Shown one piece after another: positions 14,710-26,557 of a stretch of DNA of 64,000 bases. The translations under genes and the position numbers were made by a program. Source of the DNA: Omphalotus guepiniiformis (Eukaryota; Basidiomycota; Agaricomycetes; Agaricales; Omphalotaceae); NCBI GenBank assembly GCA_028554645.1, contig JAQOOI010000073.1:1054001-1118000 (forward strand), written 5' to 3'. The notes below the pieces were generated by a model. It did no database searches, was not told the origin of the DNA, and worked only from the letters and a program-made list of their open reading frames with translations. Position 1 is the first letter of the stretch, and each line of letters begins with the position of its first letter.

Positions 14710-16799
14710 ATGGCTAAACGAAAACGTCTCAGCTCCGAGGAGGAGTACGATGCCGAGACACCAAGTTCTGATAACGAGGAGATGCGGGGCAAGCGCGCTA
14801 GAGCAAGTCGCACACGAAGTCGTTCTACCAAAAAGAAAGGAGCAAAAGGAGTCTCATCGCCATCATCATCCGCTATACTATCCGTGTTTGACGCGTCCTC
14901 TGGACATTCCAAGTCCTTACATGTCATCTCCGCTGTGCCCGCCATTCGGACTGCGTTGTTGAAGTGGTATGCCACTGTTCATGCTTCTCGCGGCATGCCA
15001 TGGAGAAAGCCTTATGATCCAAACCTAGGTGAGGAGGAGCGGGCGCAGAGAGCTTATGAGGTACGGATTGTTGTTGGAGCATTGTTACGAGGGTTCATTC
15101 ATTGGCTGCAATCTTAGGTGTGGGTTTCCGAAATCATGCTACAACAAACTCAAGTTGCTACGGTGATTCCATATTATAATGCATGGATGAAAAAGTATGA
15201 TCTCGACCCTGAACTACTCCTTGTTTATTGAACGACGTTGCTTAGGTTTCCTACTATTCGCCACCTTGTGAGTTTCTCGCTGTCTTTAAACGAATTTAGA
15301 CAAATGTACTCGTGTTTAGGCTGCTTCGCCTCTAGATGATGTCAACGCCCTGTGGAAAGGACTTGGCTACTACAGTCGTGCCAGCAGACTGCTTGCTGGT
15401 GCGCAAAAAGCAGTAAAAGACTACGACGGCCGGCTTCCAGATAATGCGAAAGAAATGGAGGCAAATATTCCTGGTATAGGTCGTTACAGCGCCGGAGCAA
15501 TTTGTTCGATAGCCTATGGAGAGCGTGTCCCGGTCGTGAGAACACTTCTTTCATCTCCGTCGTTCGACCCGTTAATGAAGCGCCAAATGCTGCCGTAGTT
15601 AGATGGTAATGTTCACCGTCTTCTAAGCCGATTATTAGCGCTTTATGCAAGTCCTAAGGCGAAGGCGACACTCGACGTGCTGTGGGCGGCGGCGGCTGCC
15701 ATGGTGCAGGAGCCCAATGGTTCCATAACTCTGTCAGGTACTGAATAGTTCGCTTCATCTCTTCGTCATGTCTATGTCGACTTTTACTCGCCTTAGGCCG
15801 TTCTCAACCGCAAGAGACAAGACAAGGACTCACGGAATATCCTGGTGACATTAACCAGGCTCTAATTGAGCTTGGTAATACTATCTGTAACCGCGATCCG
15901 TCCTGCGAGGTCTGCCCATTGCAGTCTTGGTGTGCAGCTTACGCTGGTAAACACGAGGTATTTGCTTCGTTGGCCTTTGTGAGTCTACCATATTGAGCCT
16001 CTTCAAACTTATAAGAACAAAGAACTACCGGATCTTGAAGACATGTGTACTTTATGCGAGCCTCTTCCGGCAGGTAGCGATGTCACAGTCTATCCCATGA
16101 AGGTGGAAAAGAAAAAGATCCGAGAAGAGTTAGATGTGGTCAGTGTCGTCGAGTGGCGTTCAACTGTCAATCTCGACGATCGACGATTTCTTCTGATACG
16201 GAGACCTAATAAAGGTGTTTCTCATTCCTGCTCTCAAATTTCCGCCCTCGCTGTAATGCTTCCGGAACAGGCCTTCTTGCCGGCCTATACGAGTTTCCAA
16301 CCGAGAGCAACGTTTCTACACCGATAACAAAGGCGACGCTCAAGGAATTGCCATTCCAGCAGCTCACTACACACCTTCGAGATCCTGTTGAACCATATAT
16401 GGCTCGGAAATTGAAGCGAACCGAAACTCGTAGTCGCGGTTACCGAATCGTCAATATAACATCCGCCGGGGATGTTCTGCACGTCTTCTCTCATATTAAG
16501 AAGACTTATAGGGTCCAATGGGTTGTTCTAGATGGCGAAGAAGAGCCTCCTCAGCTTGTGGCGAGCTCCAAATCCACATCCTCAGCCGCGGGTTCAGCAC
16601 ATGATACTAGTATGCACACGAGTGCGGATAATTCTGCGGACATGCTATGGAAACCTCTTGAGGAAGTGACTCATGCTAAGTACGTTGTTTCTTTGCACGG
16701 TTTTACCAGTGGCAATGATTCTCTCTCGCTAGTATCGGCACTGGTGTTAGCAAAATATGGAACCTAGTCGCTTCTTTATGGGAGAACAGTCCGGCGTAG
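14710..16799 (+). CDS. mutY: Adenine DNA glycosylase MutY/MYH
   Basis: MutY removes adenine mispaired with 8-oxoguanine in base excision repair. The ATG at 14710 starts a basic N-terminus ([12 protein letters not shown], later [13 protein letters not shown]), a likely nuclear signal. The catalytic domain shows [18 protein letters not shown] with the catalytic Glu, the helix-hairpin-helix [19 protein letters not shown], and [10 protein letters not shown] with the catalytic Asp; an intron falls directly before LDG. The 4Fe-4S loop reads C-x5-C-x2-C-x5-C, one residue shorter at the first gap than the usual C-x6-C-x2-C-x5-C. The C-terminal half is the Nudix-like 8-oxoG recognition domain: [10 protein letters not shown] after an intron, and a final exon reading [14 protein letters not shown] with TAG at 16797-16799. 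All exons join in phase, so the gene looks functional. Confidence 0.92.
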
Positions 16800-19700
16800 C
16801 GAAAAAGGGCTTGATATTATTCTCTGTTGAGCTGTACAGCGCTGGCACGTCATTGCGTCATTGGAATAGACTCGCGAATTTTATGCGTAATTTCTCCCGG
16901 CGGCAACTTCACCTTCACGGCGCAGCCGTATCAAATCGTCAAAGAATGTGTCAAGATATCTACAAAACGATTTCATCTTTTGTGGGGTACAATGTGCACC
17001 TTTTCTGTACCACTATCGACATCATGGACCATAATTCACGGTCAGCAGTTGGCCTCATGACTCCCTGAATTTGATATTTCTGCTGTGAAGGAAGTGCAAT
17101 GTGAATATAGCTATCGTTCAGCGAATACCAATTGGCTTCTCTCACACGAATGGAACCTGACCCTGACTGTCGGATGTGGGGTTTCCGTCATCCTGAAGTG
17201 CCTCTCCAATCATGTACGCTTTCTTCAACATGCTAGAAGCCTTCACGCTAAATCTCATCTAATAGCATTAGTTCTCCACTCGACTAAACTGTGCACCCCT
17301 GCGTTGGAGCGGTATTAGGGACGATTCGCGGTCGAAGAAGCAGAATCGCGATTGTATGCAGCCTAGAAAGCATCTGGGTTCAGTTAGAGGTGTTTCGAAA
17401 GTTCTGCCGTTCCCACTAGACGTGCGCACGAGGCTCTCGACCACAAGATCCCCATGAGGTGCCCGGCGGTCCCAAGCTGAATTCATAAGTGTAGCGAGCT
17501 CGAGTTTACCAGGTTTGTACCCATGTTCGGTAATTTTTATCTATAATGAAAAGTTCAGTATTTTGCTCAAACAGAAGCAGATAGGAGACGACTCAAACTC
17601 AGATCTTCTCGGTTCCTGCCAAGTTGGGGCTTTTCCAAGGCGAGTTGCCGCAATTTCGCGTGAAGAGTTCTCATGGTGTCCACCATTCATGCTGACCTTC
17701 TGATGCTGCTTCAGTTGACATACAAGAAAGAACCAGATGTACGCTCTCAGGGCAAGTCAAGAAATCGTTCTGAGTTCCTAGTGCGGCTTTCCTATGAAAG
17801 TTATTCTTGCTGAGTAAATGACTCAATCTGTTACAGCATCTACTTAGTCCAGAACTCTTCGAGGATGATGTTCGTGATATATGACTGTGGTACGAGTGAG
17901 GAGTCGCGAAGCCTCCTGGAATCGAAGCAATGTGTATGTATAGGATCTGAAGTTTGGCTCTTCACCCATCGTTGTCACTCACGGTCCTTTTGACAAATCA
18001 TTGAAGCTTGCCTTTTCGAGTCTCATGGGAAAAACAAAACATTGGTTCTGCTAAGTACACTTGCCCTGATTGAGTACTACCCCGGGATGATTCTTTCTGA
18101 TCCAGATTTTTAGATACTCTCCACTCCACTTTATCACCCGATGTCGTCGACATCTTTCATTTTAACCGCGCGGCAACGTTGCATCTTTCCGTCATCGTGA
18201 CCGATCCGAGGAAGAATCTACTTGACCGATAGGGAGTTCAAAGTCACTGCCAGAGCAAACTTCAACGAATGGTCAGATAACTTCACAAAGAAGCATCATA
18301 TTACGGCCACTATATATTACGTTCATCCACGATGCTATGTACATGCGTACGTTCTTGCTCTTTTTAAAGTTTATCACACATTCTAGATCATGTCAGGTAG
18401 CGCCTATGACTTACTATCTGGTTTAATCCCTGGCTCCCGCGATGGTCCAGTGTGCTGAATTGTTTACTAGTGATCGTGACCAATGCCACGACATTTCGAC
18501 CCTATACCAATGTAAGATGTGAGTGATGTTTGCCGTTTAAAGTTCATGTAATAAACGATCTCTCTAAAATTAAATGTTTTAGGAACCCTTCTGGATTTGG
18601 GTGTCCGAACTTTTTCGGATGCAAATGACATGAACAATGAATTAACTGCAGTGAGTGGATTGGAAATTCTGCGCACAAGTCGGAACACCTGGTTGGAAGT
18701 TTCTTCTTCCTTGACAGACCATGAATATTCTTGTGCCACATAGGCCGAGTCCTCGTATTTCGTCCATGCGTCGGTTGGTCTGGCATCCGGCGGAAATGAG
18801 TGGTAGTTTAGAGTTATGATATACAAGTCCGTTGATGATCATTTTTCAGGGCCTTGTATTGCTCCATTCGTCTCTACGCACTACAGCACAGTCATACTCC
18901 GGACAGTAATTACTCACGTCCAAATATCGACAACGCGACGTGTCGACGTATCGAATGGAATCGGACCCTGATTTAAAACTGCTTCAAGACACAGGTTCTG
19001 CTGCAACCTGCTGACCGATGTGGGTACTGTGTGCGGTCCGCCGGTTGGTTTTCCGGAAAAATGACAACTACCACCCTATGGTGAATATTCTCGGATCAAG
19101 GTACCTAACGCGGTGCGGTTATAATATATACTTAATGACGGGTTACCGTTTTCCAGTTTCTAGTAAGTATGAGGTTGTGTGAGAGTGTGTACTGATATCT
19201 CAGGGACCGGGTATGTCCTTTCCACGATCGCACTTCTCTTACCATCGGTTAAGCTTTTAAAATTTAGGACGCGTGTTACTGTGAGTGTCATCAGAACTTG
19301 CCCAGGTTTGGGAGGATGTGTCCATCGACAGCATGATGACGGTAGCAACCATGCGCTTACCAGAGTTCCGTTAACAAATGTACTGCCCAATAACCTGAAC
19401 GGGATATAATGGTCCAATCGTAGAAAGCATCCAGACCGGCAGCGACCGCATAAAGTTGTATCTAGATGATAGCTCGATCTTTTTAATATGTTGGCGGAAA
19501 TTGCTGAAATTCCTAATCACCAAGTATGATAGGTTTTCGTTTTGATCGAGTGGTGGAGGAGGTTGAATCTCAGATTGTCTGCAGACTCGGATTTTCAAGT
19601 CAGCGAACCTTCGAAGACCGAGAATCGAGATCGCGAACGTTCCTCGACGTGTGTGCGCTTGGATATGAAATCTTTTCGCTCCGTTCTGTCAGCGATTCAC

Positions 19701-19986
19701 ACAGCACCGTCTGGTTTGTCACCGTGAGACGAAAAGTTGCCTTCTTACGTTCAATCACTTGTGTCGCATGCGATACACTAGCTCAATTCAAAGCTAAATA
19801 TATCGTGGAGTGCATAAATCCGATCTGAGTTCGACCCTTTTTGCCTCGAGCCCTGGGACCGGATTTTGGTTTACATCGTTATTTAGAGCAAGAGTTCCAA
19901 ATATCAAGTTCCCTCTCTCTCTATCTATATAGTCTTCATCTTGGCTCACAGACATCTGTCCTCCTACCTCTGGCTCTCCAAGACGA
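16800..19986. other. Gene-poor 3.2 kb region with short coding-like remnants
   Basis: No complete gene could be built on either strand. Coding-like pieces include a plus-strand run near 18200-18365 (TDREFKVTARANFNEWSDN) and a minus-strand open frame at 18467-18826. Neither has a convincing start, splice pattern or recognised motif. I found no tRNA, transposon terminus or tandem repeat. The part just before 19987 is CT-rich and is probably the promoter and leader of the WOPR gene. Confidence 0.4.
18442..18628 (+). CDS. Speculative two-exon Cys-rich mini-gene
   Basis: An ATG at 18442 opens MVQCAELFTSDRDQCHDIST. The frame runs to a consensus donor (GTGAGT at 18519), and a 64-nt intron ends in TTTTAG at 18582. 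The second exon reads NPSGFGCPNFFGCK before TGA at 18626-18628. The product would be 40 residues with five cysteines. No signal peptide is visible and the odd cysteine count argues against a finished disulfide peptide, so this may be part of a larger or decayed gene, or chance. No family is recognised. Confidence 0.18.
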
Positions 19987-21207
19987 ATGAGCATGCAACG
20001 GCCAACCTTGGAATCTGTACGAATTCGATCTACCAGAGATGCACTTCAAGTGTTCTATGGGGTAGCAACAAATAAGTTACCTTTGATCACTCGCCGTCTA
20101 GATGCAGAAGAGCGAAGAGCCATAGTGGCCGGCAATGTATACGTGTGGGAAGAGCGCGGGGCCAACACCGAGACCATTGGTATCGGTATGGAACGATGGT
20201 ATGTCCCACTTCATCTGTTTATTCGACCTCAAAACACTTAATTGGCTGCTTCAATTAGGACTGATGGGATGGGTTGGGGACCTAGCAGTGCGTGTTTGTC
20301 CCCGTGCGACCAGTTGCAGGGATACACTAATTGATTATTTAGGAGTTCGAGACGTATGTCGCCCAGCTAAAGACTGTTCTGCTCTCGCGTGACTATTCGA
20401 ATTTCAGGAATTCTTATTTTACCACCAAAAGGAATCTGACATTGAAGATGATCCTCTAAGTCCGATTACTCCTTGGGCCCAATTACTGCGGTTAGTCCGT
20501 GAATACTGAAGCTTGAACAGAATAACATTTGGGTCTTGCTAACGACCATCCATTTTGTACAGCCGGAGAGACGCAACCTCCCGGTACTCTAGAATGACCT
20601 CCCCAAACTCACCCCCTGAACCAGAGCGCCTAGTCAAACAAACTTACAGCGTTCACGTATCACTTCCTGCTGATAGACCTCGCGGCATCGTCCGCAAGTG
20701 GCATCTCAGTTAAGTATGTCCACTATAGGAGGAAACAGGCCGACTAATCTACTTCTAGCCGCTTACTTCAGCCAAGAGAAACTAAACAGGCTAAGGACTA
20801 TAGACACCATTCGCGGAATCGGAGATGTCCCAGTTCCCGACGGATTGTTTCGCAGTGCCCGGGCTAGCAAGAACCGCAGGGATCCTCGTGAATTAACGAG
20901 TGTAGGCAATACTTCGGTACCAGAACCTGCCATTCGACCTGCCGCGATTGCGACATCTCCGTCGCATAGGGCATTACCATACGCATCGTCTTTCTACACA
21001 TCAGCCACCGCCTCTCCGGACTCTTCCACTTCACCTTCCTCCCCGTCTTCTATGCCGTCAAGTCCAATATCATTGCACTCTTCAGTTTCAGCCCCGTCTG
21101 AGCTTGTGCCTCTGGAGTATCTACAAAATGCTTCGTCTCCTCGGCGTGACCCTACTGACGAACAGCTCTTGCGCCAACTGAATGCTACTAGCCCTCGTAG
21201 ATTCTAG
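19987..21207 (+). CDS. Gti1/Pac2 (WOPR) family transcriptional regulator
   Basis: WOPR proteins (Wor1, Ryp1, Gti1, Pac2) are fungal DNA-binding regulators of morphological switching and development. The ATG at 19987 is followed by box A: STRDALQVFYGVATNKLPLI, TRRLDAEERRAIVAGNVYVW, ERGANTETIGIGMERW and TDGMGWGPSR, then VRDEFLFYHQKE. Box B reads RLVKQTYSVHV and KWHLTAYFSQEKLNRLRTID, ending PVPDGLFRSARASK. The exons are 19987-20198, 20259-20287, an 11-nt microexon 20343-20353, then 20408 onward with two more introns. The microexon supplies the VRD residues that join GPSR to EFLFY, which confirms it. The C-terminal part is Ser/Pro-rich, as is common outside the WOPR fold. The clean frame and complete domain suggest a functional gene. 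Which paralogue it is (Wor1-like or Pac2-like) cannot be decided here. Confidence 0.9.
20343..20353 (+). other. 11-nt microexon in WOPR domain
   Basis: The sequence GAGTTCGAGAC lies between introns of 55 nt (20288-20342) and 54 nt (20354-20407). With one base from the previous exon it encodes Arg-Val-Arg-Asp, matching the conserved GPSRVRDEFLFY segment of the family. Confidence 0.85.
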
Positions 21208-21597
21208 TAGTGAATGCCGCAAGCTCTCATTTATTGTAGTGGTTAGATATTTGTGCATCAGCAGCTACAATCCCTGATTGTCGGTTACTCTTCGGACATC
21301 TGTCGTGGGTGTATGTATACTTGCCTCCTATGCATCATTTATCATATAGACTCTAAACCTGTCGCTGTACGAAATTATATTGCAACTTTTTTACGGTTGC
21401 CCAGGAGTGTGTCGTTCAATTAAGGCTCGATAGGGGCTGTTTCTGGAAAACGCGGTGATCACGTGAGTGTAGAACGATGACTCATTTGATGAATGACGCT
21501 GAACGCTGATGGTTTGTGATGTGATCGATCGAAATGAATCTTCGATAATTATAAATTCAACGAACTTTGAAGAGGAGCAGTTTGAACACTCATTTCA
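21208..21597. other. Intergenic region before photolyase
   Basis: This 390-bp spacer holds the WOPR 3' end and the photolyase promoter. It has an AT-rich stretch near 21545 (ataattataaattc), about 50 bp before the photolyase ATG, which could serve as a TATA-like element. No gene is seen. Confidence 0.4.
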
Positions 21598-24237
21598 ATG
21601 GCCAAAACAACTGCCAGAGTACTGTATTGGTTTCGTACAGACCTTCGTTTACATTCGTCTCCTGCCTTGCACACTGCCATCAATTTAGAACCGGAAGTCC
21701 TCTACCCAGTAAGTTGGCGCCACATTCACGCTGTTCTCCAATAGTAATCATTTATGGGGAATGTCAGGTTTGGGTTTGGGATCCCGAATATGTCTACGCA
21801 CACAAAGTCGGTGTGAACCGGTGTGTAGCATGTAGCATTTTGGACCATTTCGAGAACTCGCTCTGAGATCACTTTTACATAGCTTCAGTTTTTTATTGGA
21901 CAGTATGAGTGATCTGTCACGTTCTCTGACCACCCGCAACCCACAAACGAAATTAAATGTTGTCAGAGGCTCACCACAACAAGTTATGCCTTTTTTATTC
22001 AAGGAGTGGCGTATCACCCATCTCGTCTATGAAAAGGACAGTGCTGGCTATGCAGCCGCTCGAGATAACGAGATCAAAGCTATTGCCTCGGACATGGGCG
22101 TGGAAGTCATTGATGTATTGGGACATACACTTTATGACCCATGGAGTGTTGTTGAAGCAAACGGTGGTAAAGCGACGATGTCCTTGTCTTCCTGGCACGC
22201 GGTATGAATGCTTGCATATGCCGAACATCTAATTGAACCCTTACATTTGCTGCTAGGCGGTCAAAGGCCTCCCGGCGCCTTCCCGTCCACTCCCAGTACC
22301 TAACACACTGCCACCTCTGGGTCATACGACATTCTCTAATGACACCCCTGTGTATCAAACAGGAAGTCGCAGACTTGACCTCAATTCGAAAAGTCGTGTC
22401 GGTGAGGTAACTTGTTACGGTTCGTATCACACGTCTAAATTTCGGTTGCCTGCGGCGGACTATCCAGTGACACCTGTATACTGTTTTAGACACGCTTGCA
22501 GGGCCCTCTGGCAACTTTGAGATCCCTACCTTGGAGGAGCTTGGCCTGCCTGAAGCTACATCGTCTGTGAAGGGCGGTGAAACCGAAGCGTTGCGACGGT
22601 TACGGATATTCTGCGAAGATAGTGCGCGAGTCGCTACTTTTGCAAAGCCGAAAACAAGTCCAGCCGAATTCGATCCACCCACGACAACTTTATTGTCACC
22701 TTACCTGAAATTCGGATGCCTGGGTGTTAATGAGTTCCTTTGGCGCGTCAGGGACACAATAACGGAGTGGAAAACATCCAAGGCCAATGCGAACGAATCC
22801 AAGGGTAAGCAAGATGGTCGTCAAGTATATGTCGTCGTCTATGGTAACGCTGACAGAAGTCAATTCAGAACCCGTGAATCTAGAAGGACAGCTCGCATTC
22901 AGAGAAATGTACTACACTGCCGAGTGTGCACAGGGACAGGTATTTGGGCAAATCCGAGGGAATTCTATATGTCGGTAAGTACTCATTATCTCGAACATAG
23001 ACACGTTACCAGACGACTCACGAAACCTCCCAGCTTTGTTGATTGGCACCTACAGGTCTGTTGAATAATGAATAAGACATGAGAGTGATTCTTTATGCCT
23101 TCTAGAACAAGTATAATGATGATGGTAGCTTAATCATTCCACGGCCCCCAGGAAACGCAGAGGCTGAACAGACGCTCCTAGCTTGGGTACGCGCGAAATG
23201 ACTTCTGAGTGTCTGTAGAGGGAACTAATGTTTTCTTCCCACTGTCAGAAGGAAGGTAGAACTGGTTTTCCATGGATCGATGCAATAATGCGCCAACTGC
23301 GACAAGAAGGATGGATTCATCATCTTGCAAGACATTCGGTTGCGGTACGTGAATATGACCTTAATTAATTAACGAAGTTCATCAGACGGATCCGTAGTGT
23401 TTCCTCACCCGTGGCCAGTGTTATATTTCTTGGGAACGTGGTGCAGAAGTATTTGACGGTATGTGTGAGCTGAATGGCCTCGTATGCTTGAGCGTAAACC
23501 TTTACTCCCTAGAATATCTCATTGATTGGGATCCGTGTTCCAATCCCGGAAATTGGATGTGTGAGTCCCCGACAGTTTTCTCATAGCCCCAAAATCTGAA
23601 TATTCGGCACATTAGGGCTGTCTGCATCAGCCTTCTACAATATGTATTGTAAGTTTTCTCTGAGCTCTGAGGAAACAGTTTACCTAGCTTGGAATTTAGA
23701 TCGCATATACAGTGTCACCGCATTCCCAAAGAAGTGGGACAAGTCAGGTAAATTGGTTCGCAAGTTCTGTCCTGAACTTTCCAAGTTCCCAGACAAGGTA
23801 ATGATACAGTTGATCGCCGTCGTGCTTCTCTCATGTATTGAGTTTGCTTCTAGTATATCTACTGTCCTCACGAGGCGCCCCTGGACATTCAAAAGAAAGC
23901 TGAGTGCATCATTGGGCAGGACTATCCTAATCCAATATTGGATGAGAAATTGGAGAAGGAGAAATGCCTGGCGCGCATGAAAGCTGCATACAAGCTGGGT
24001 TTTCACGGGGCCGACAAAGAGGTCATGGATGGCTCTGCTCACGAAAGGTTGAAAGCTGCATATCAGGATGCTGTTTCGGCTATCGATGCAGCTAGTGGTG
24101 ACCAGGGTACCGACAACAAACGCTCACCTACTAAAAGGAAGAACGAGAGTGAAGACCATGGTGCGAAGAGACGTGAAAAGGGTTCGAAAGACCATGGTAG
24201 TATGGAGCGGTATGTTACGCGGCAGAGAAAAAGATGA
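21598..24237 (+). CDS. (6-4) photolyase / cryptochrome family
   Basis: This flavoprotein family repairs UV (6-4) photoproducts or acts as a blue-light receptor. The ATG at 21598 begins [20 protein letters not shown], the N-terminal antenna domain, followed by [21 protein letters not shown] and [15 protein letters not shown]. The FAD domain includes [36 protein letters not shown] and [19 protein letters not shown]. It continues [19 protein letters not shown], where the two active-site His of (6-4) photolyases are present, and [15 protein letters not shown]. The [20 protein letters not shown] segment also matches the (6-4) group rather than CPD photolyases. The C-terminus extends about 100 residues past the core and is Lys/Arg-rich ([20 protein letters not shown]), a likely nuclear signal. 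Introns are numerous but phases agree. The adjacent same-strand WOPR regulator may be coincidental. Confidence 0.9.
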
Positions 24238-24387
24238 TCTCGACACGTTCACGCGCACAAGTAGGTACAAGTAGGCACAAGTCAAGCGGCATATGCGTGG
24301 GAAAACTATCATAGCAACGACTTATTTGGACATAACTGTATACTTATGATATTACGTAATAAATCAGTTACTCGTTACACATCGACC

Positions 24388-26356
24388 ATGTCAGGCCAAC
24401 TTTCTGAACCAAAAGCTCGTGGGGCTAATAGGTCAACGAAAGTTGCTGGTAAGTAGACGAGCCTTTTTGTGTAACTATCAATTACTCATCTCATTCTCAT
24501 TCAAGGCAAGCTCAAAGTCTTACCGGAGCAGCCTGAACCGTCAGAAGTTGACATTCGTAGAGGCAAAAGAGCTGCCGTCGCAGATGCCTATGAAGAAAGC
24601 ACTACAGTGACGACCGGGGACAGCGATGAAGGAGACATTGACGAAGACTCGGATGAATTGGAAGATGTAGAGGTGCGACTGAGTCGGTTAACTGCAAATG
24701 AATTGGTTAATGAACAGACTTCAGGTATATAATCAAATATCTCTCATCCCCGACGGAACAGCACGCAGAGATGCTATGAGGTTGACCAAAAAGAAAGCGA
24801 AATCATTGCCAAGAGTGACCGCATATTCCACAGCGACGTAGGTTTCTTCTACACGCGGCTTCAACGTGTTTTCATAGGGCTTGTTTGGTTCGGTTACAGT
24901 TCTTTTAGTATGGAGGACGTCATGAAATTCTTAAATGCTCGCAGAGCCGCATATCACACCAATCCTAAACTCATAGACGAGGTGATATACTCGCCGTACT
25001 CGTACCAGCTTTCCAACCCGGACAACTCGTCACATTCCACTCGTGAAGGCGATCTCCTCGGAATACCTGAATTACGTCGGGGTGATGGCGATGAGTTGCA
25101 GACTCTCAAAAAGAAGAGCAAGTTTGACGCGTCTTCTACTGAGGCTGAGATCTTCATTTTCGAGTACGGCACCGTGGTGTTATGGGGTATGTCTGAACCT
25201 CAAGAGAAACGTTTTCTTTCCTCGATGTAAGCATCTTATCTATCACAAGCGCAGATTCGCCGTACTCAAATGAGTGACGTGCAGAAAACGGTTCGAAATC
25301 GAGAAACTGGGTATTTGATTTCGCTTTGGTGAGCCGTCAATAGCTCATGTATTTCTCCAGCGTTGGAAGACATTGAGATGGAAGATCTCAACTACTACTA
25401 TGCAAATTATAGCCGGTAACGTCAGTTCAGCTTTGGCCTGTCATGTAATACTAAGACCATAGTCTGTTCATTCTAGGATATACAACGATGTGATCACTTT
25501 GCGGAAAGGATCAAGCTATATGCAAGTTGCTGCTCTTTGAAAGTCTGCAATACATCTAATGTCCTACAGGACCAAGCTATCTCTATCTCACGCACTCTCC
25601 CAATCAGTCAAAATATCACTGGTGCGATAATGAATACGGCAACGCAACACGAATCCTCTGTCTGACCTTCCTAACCAGTTTGAAAAATTGATCTCGAATA
25701 CCATTGAAGAAACAAAAGACATACCCGAGATTATCAGTGAAACAGGCAAAATTGGCATGCCACATAAAGGTATGCATTTTGCCTCGAGGTTCTCTGCCCC
25801 CGCTTAACCTTCGCTTCATAGAAATCATGCAACAGATTGGACAATTGTTTTTGTTGCGCTCCAATATCAACTCGGTCGGTTCCGTCCTGGACTCACCGGT
25901 AAGTTACGAGACCCGTCCATCGCAGAACACACGCTTACAGATGCTTAACAGGAGGTGTTTTGGGTGAGCTATACAACCCCCAAAAAATTTATGCCAAGAC
26001 ACTAATGGTACATTATATCAGAGTTTCCCCGATTTACAGCCTCTGTATGATGCCGCTCGGAGTTACTTGGAGATTCCACAACGTATAAATTTACTCAATA
26101 CACGAGTAGAGGTATGGCGTGCCTGTGAGATGATATAGAAGTCTAACGCATCAATAGGTCCTCCAAGACATGTTGCAGTTACTGAAAGAATCAGTCTCAA
26201 GCAAGCATGCAGAACGTCTAGAACAAATCGTCATTGCTTTAATCGCTATTGAGATAGGTATGTCCGTTTCGTTTCCTTCCATCTTACGCTACGATTCATC
26301 TAACCCTGTCTGTAGTTCTAGGTATAGTTACTATTCTCGTTGACCTCCTGGCTTGA
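24388..26356 (+). CDS. RMD1/RMND1 family (DUF155) protein
   Basis: This family includes yeast RMD1, RMD8 and mitochondrial RMND1; fungal members are poorly characterised, and RMND1 supports mitochondrial translation. The ATG at 24388 opens a polar N-terminus with an acidic stretch (DSDEGDIDEDSDELEDVE). The DUF155 core then shows STEAEIFIFEYGTVVLWGM, DIEMEDLNYYYANYSR-like residues and YNDVITLRKGSSYMTKLSLS. It continues KDIPEIISETGKIGMPHKEI, QIGQLFLLRSNINSVGSVLD and a C-terminal half ending in a single hydrophobic helix (ALIAIEIVLGIVTILVDLLA) directly before TGA. That terminal helix looks like a tail anchor, which fits the single C-terminal membrane segment of the family. About ten exons join in phase. 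It is convergent with SEC5, 201 bp away. Confidence 0.88.
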
Positions 26357-26557
26357 TTCGCCGCCTCTAGTACCTTCACTGTAGATGATACCTCTGCACA
26401 GTCTATTAGCATTTCTTGATAAATAGCTTTCCTTGAATCGGGACAATATAAATACCATTGTAGCATATTCACAACATACAAGTACAAGTGTATAATTTAA
26501 TTCGTGGCAGGCAGCTATCATATCGCCACCGATACCACCCCACAGAACCAGAACATG

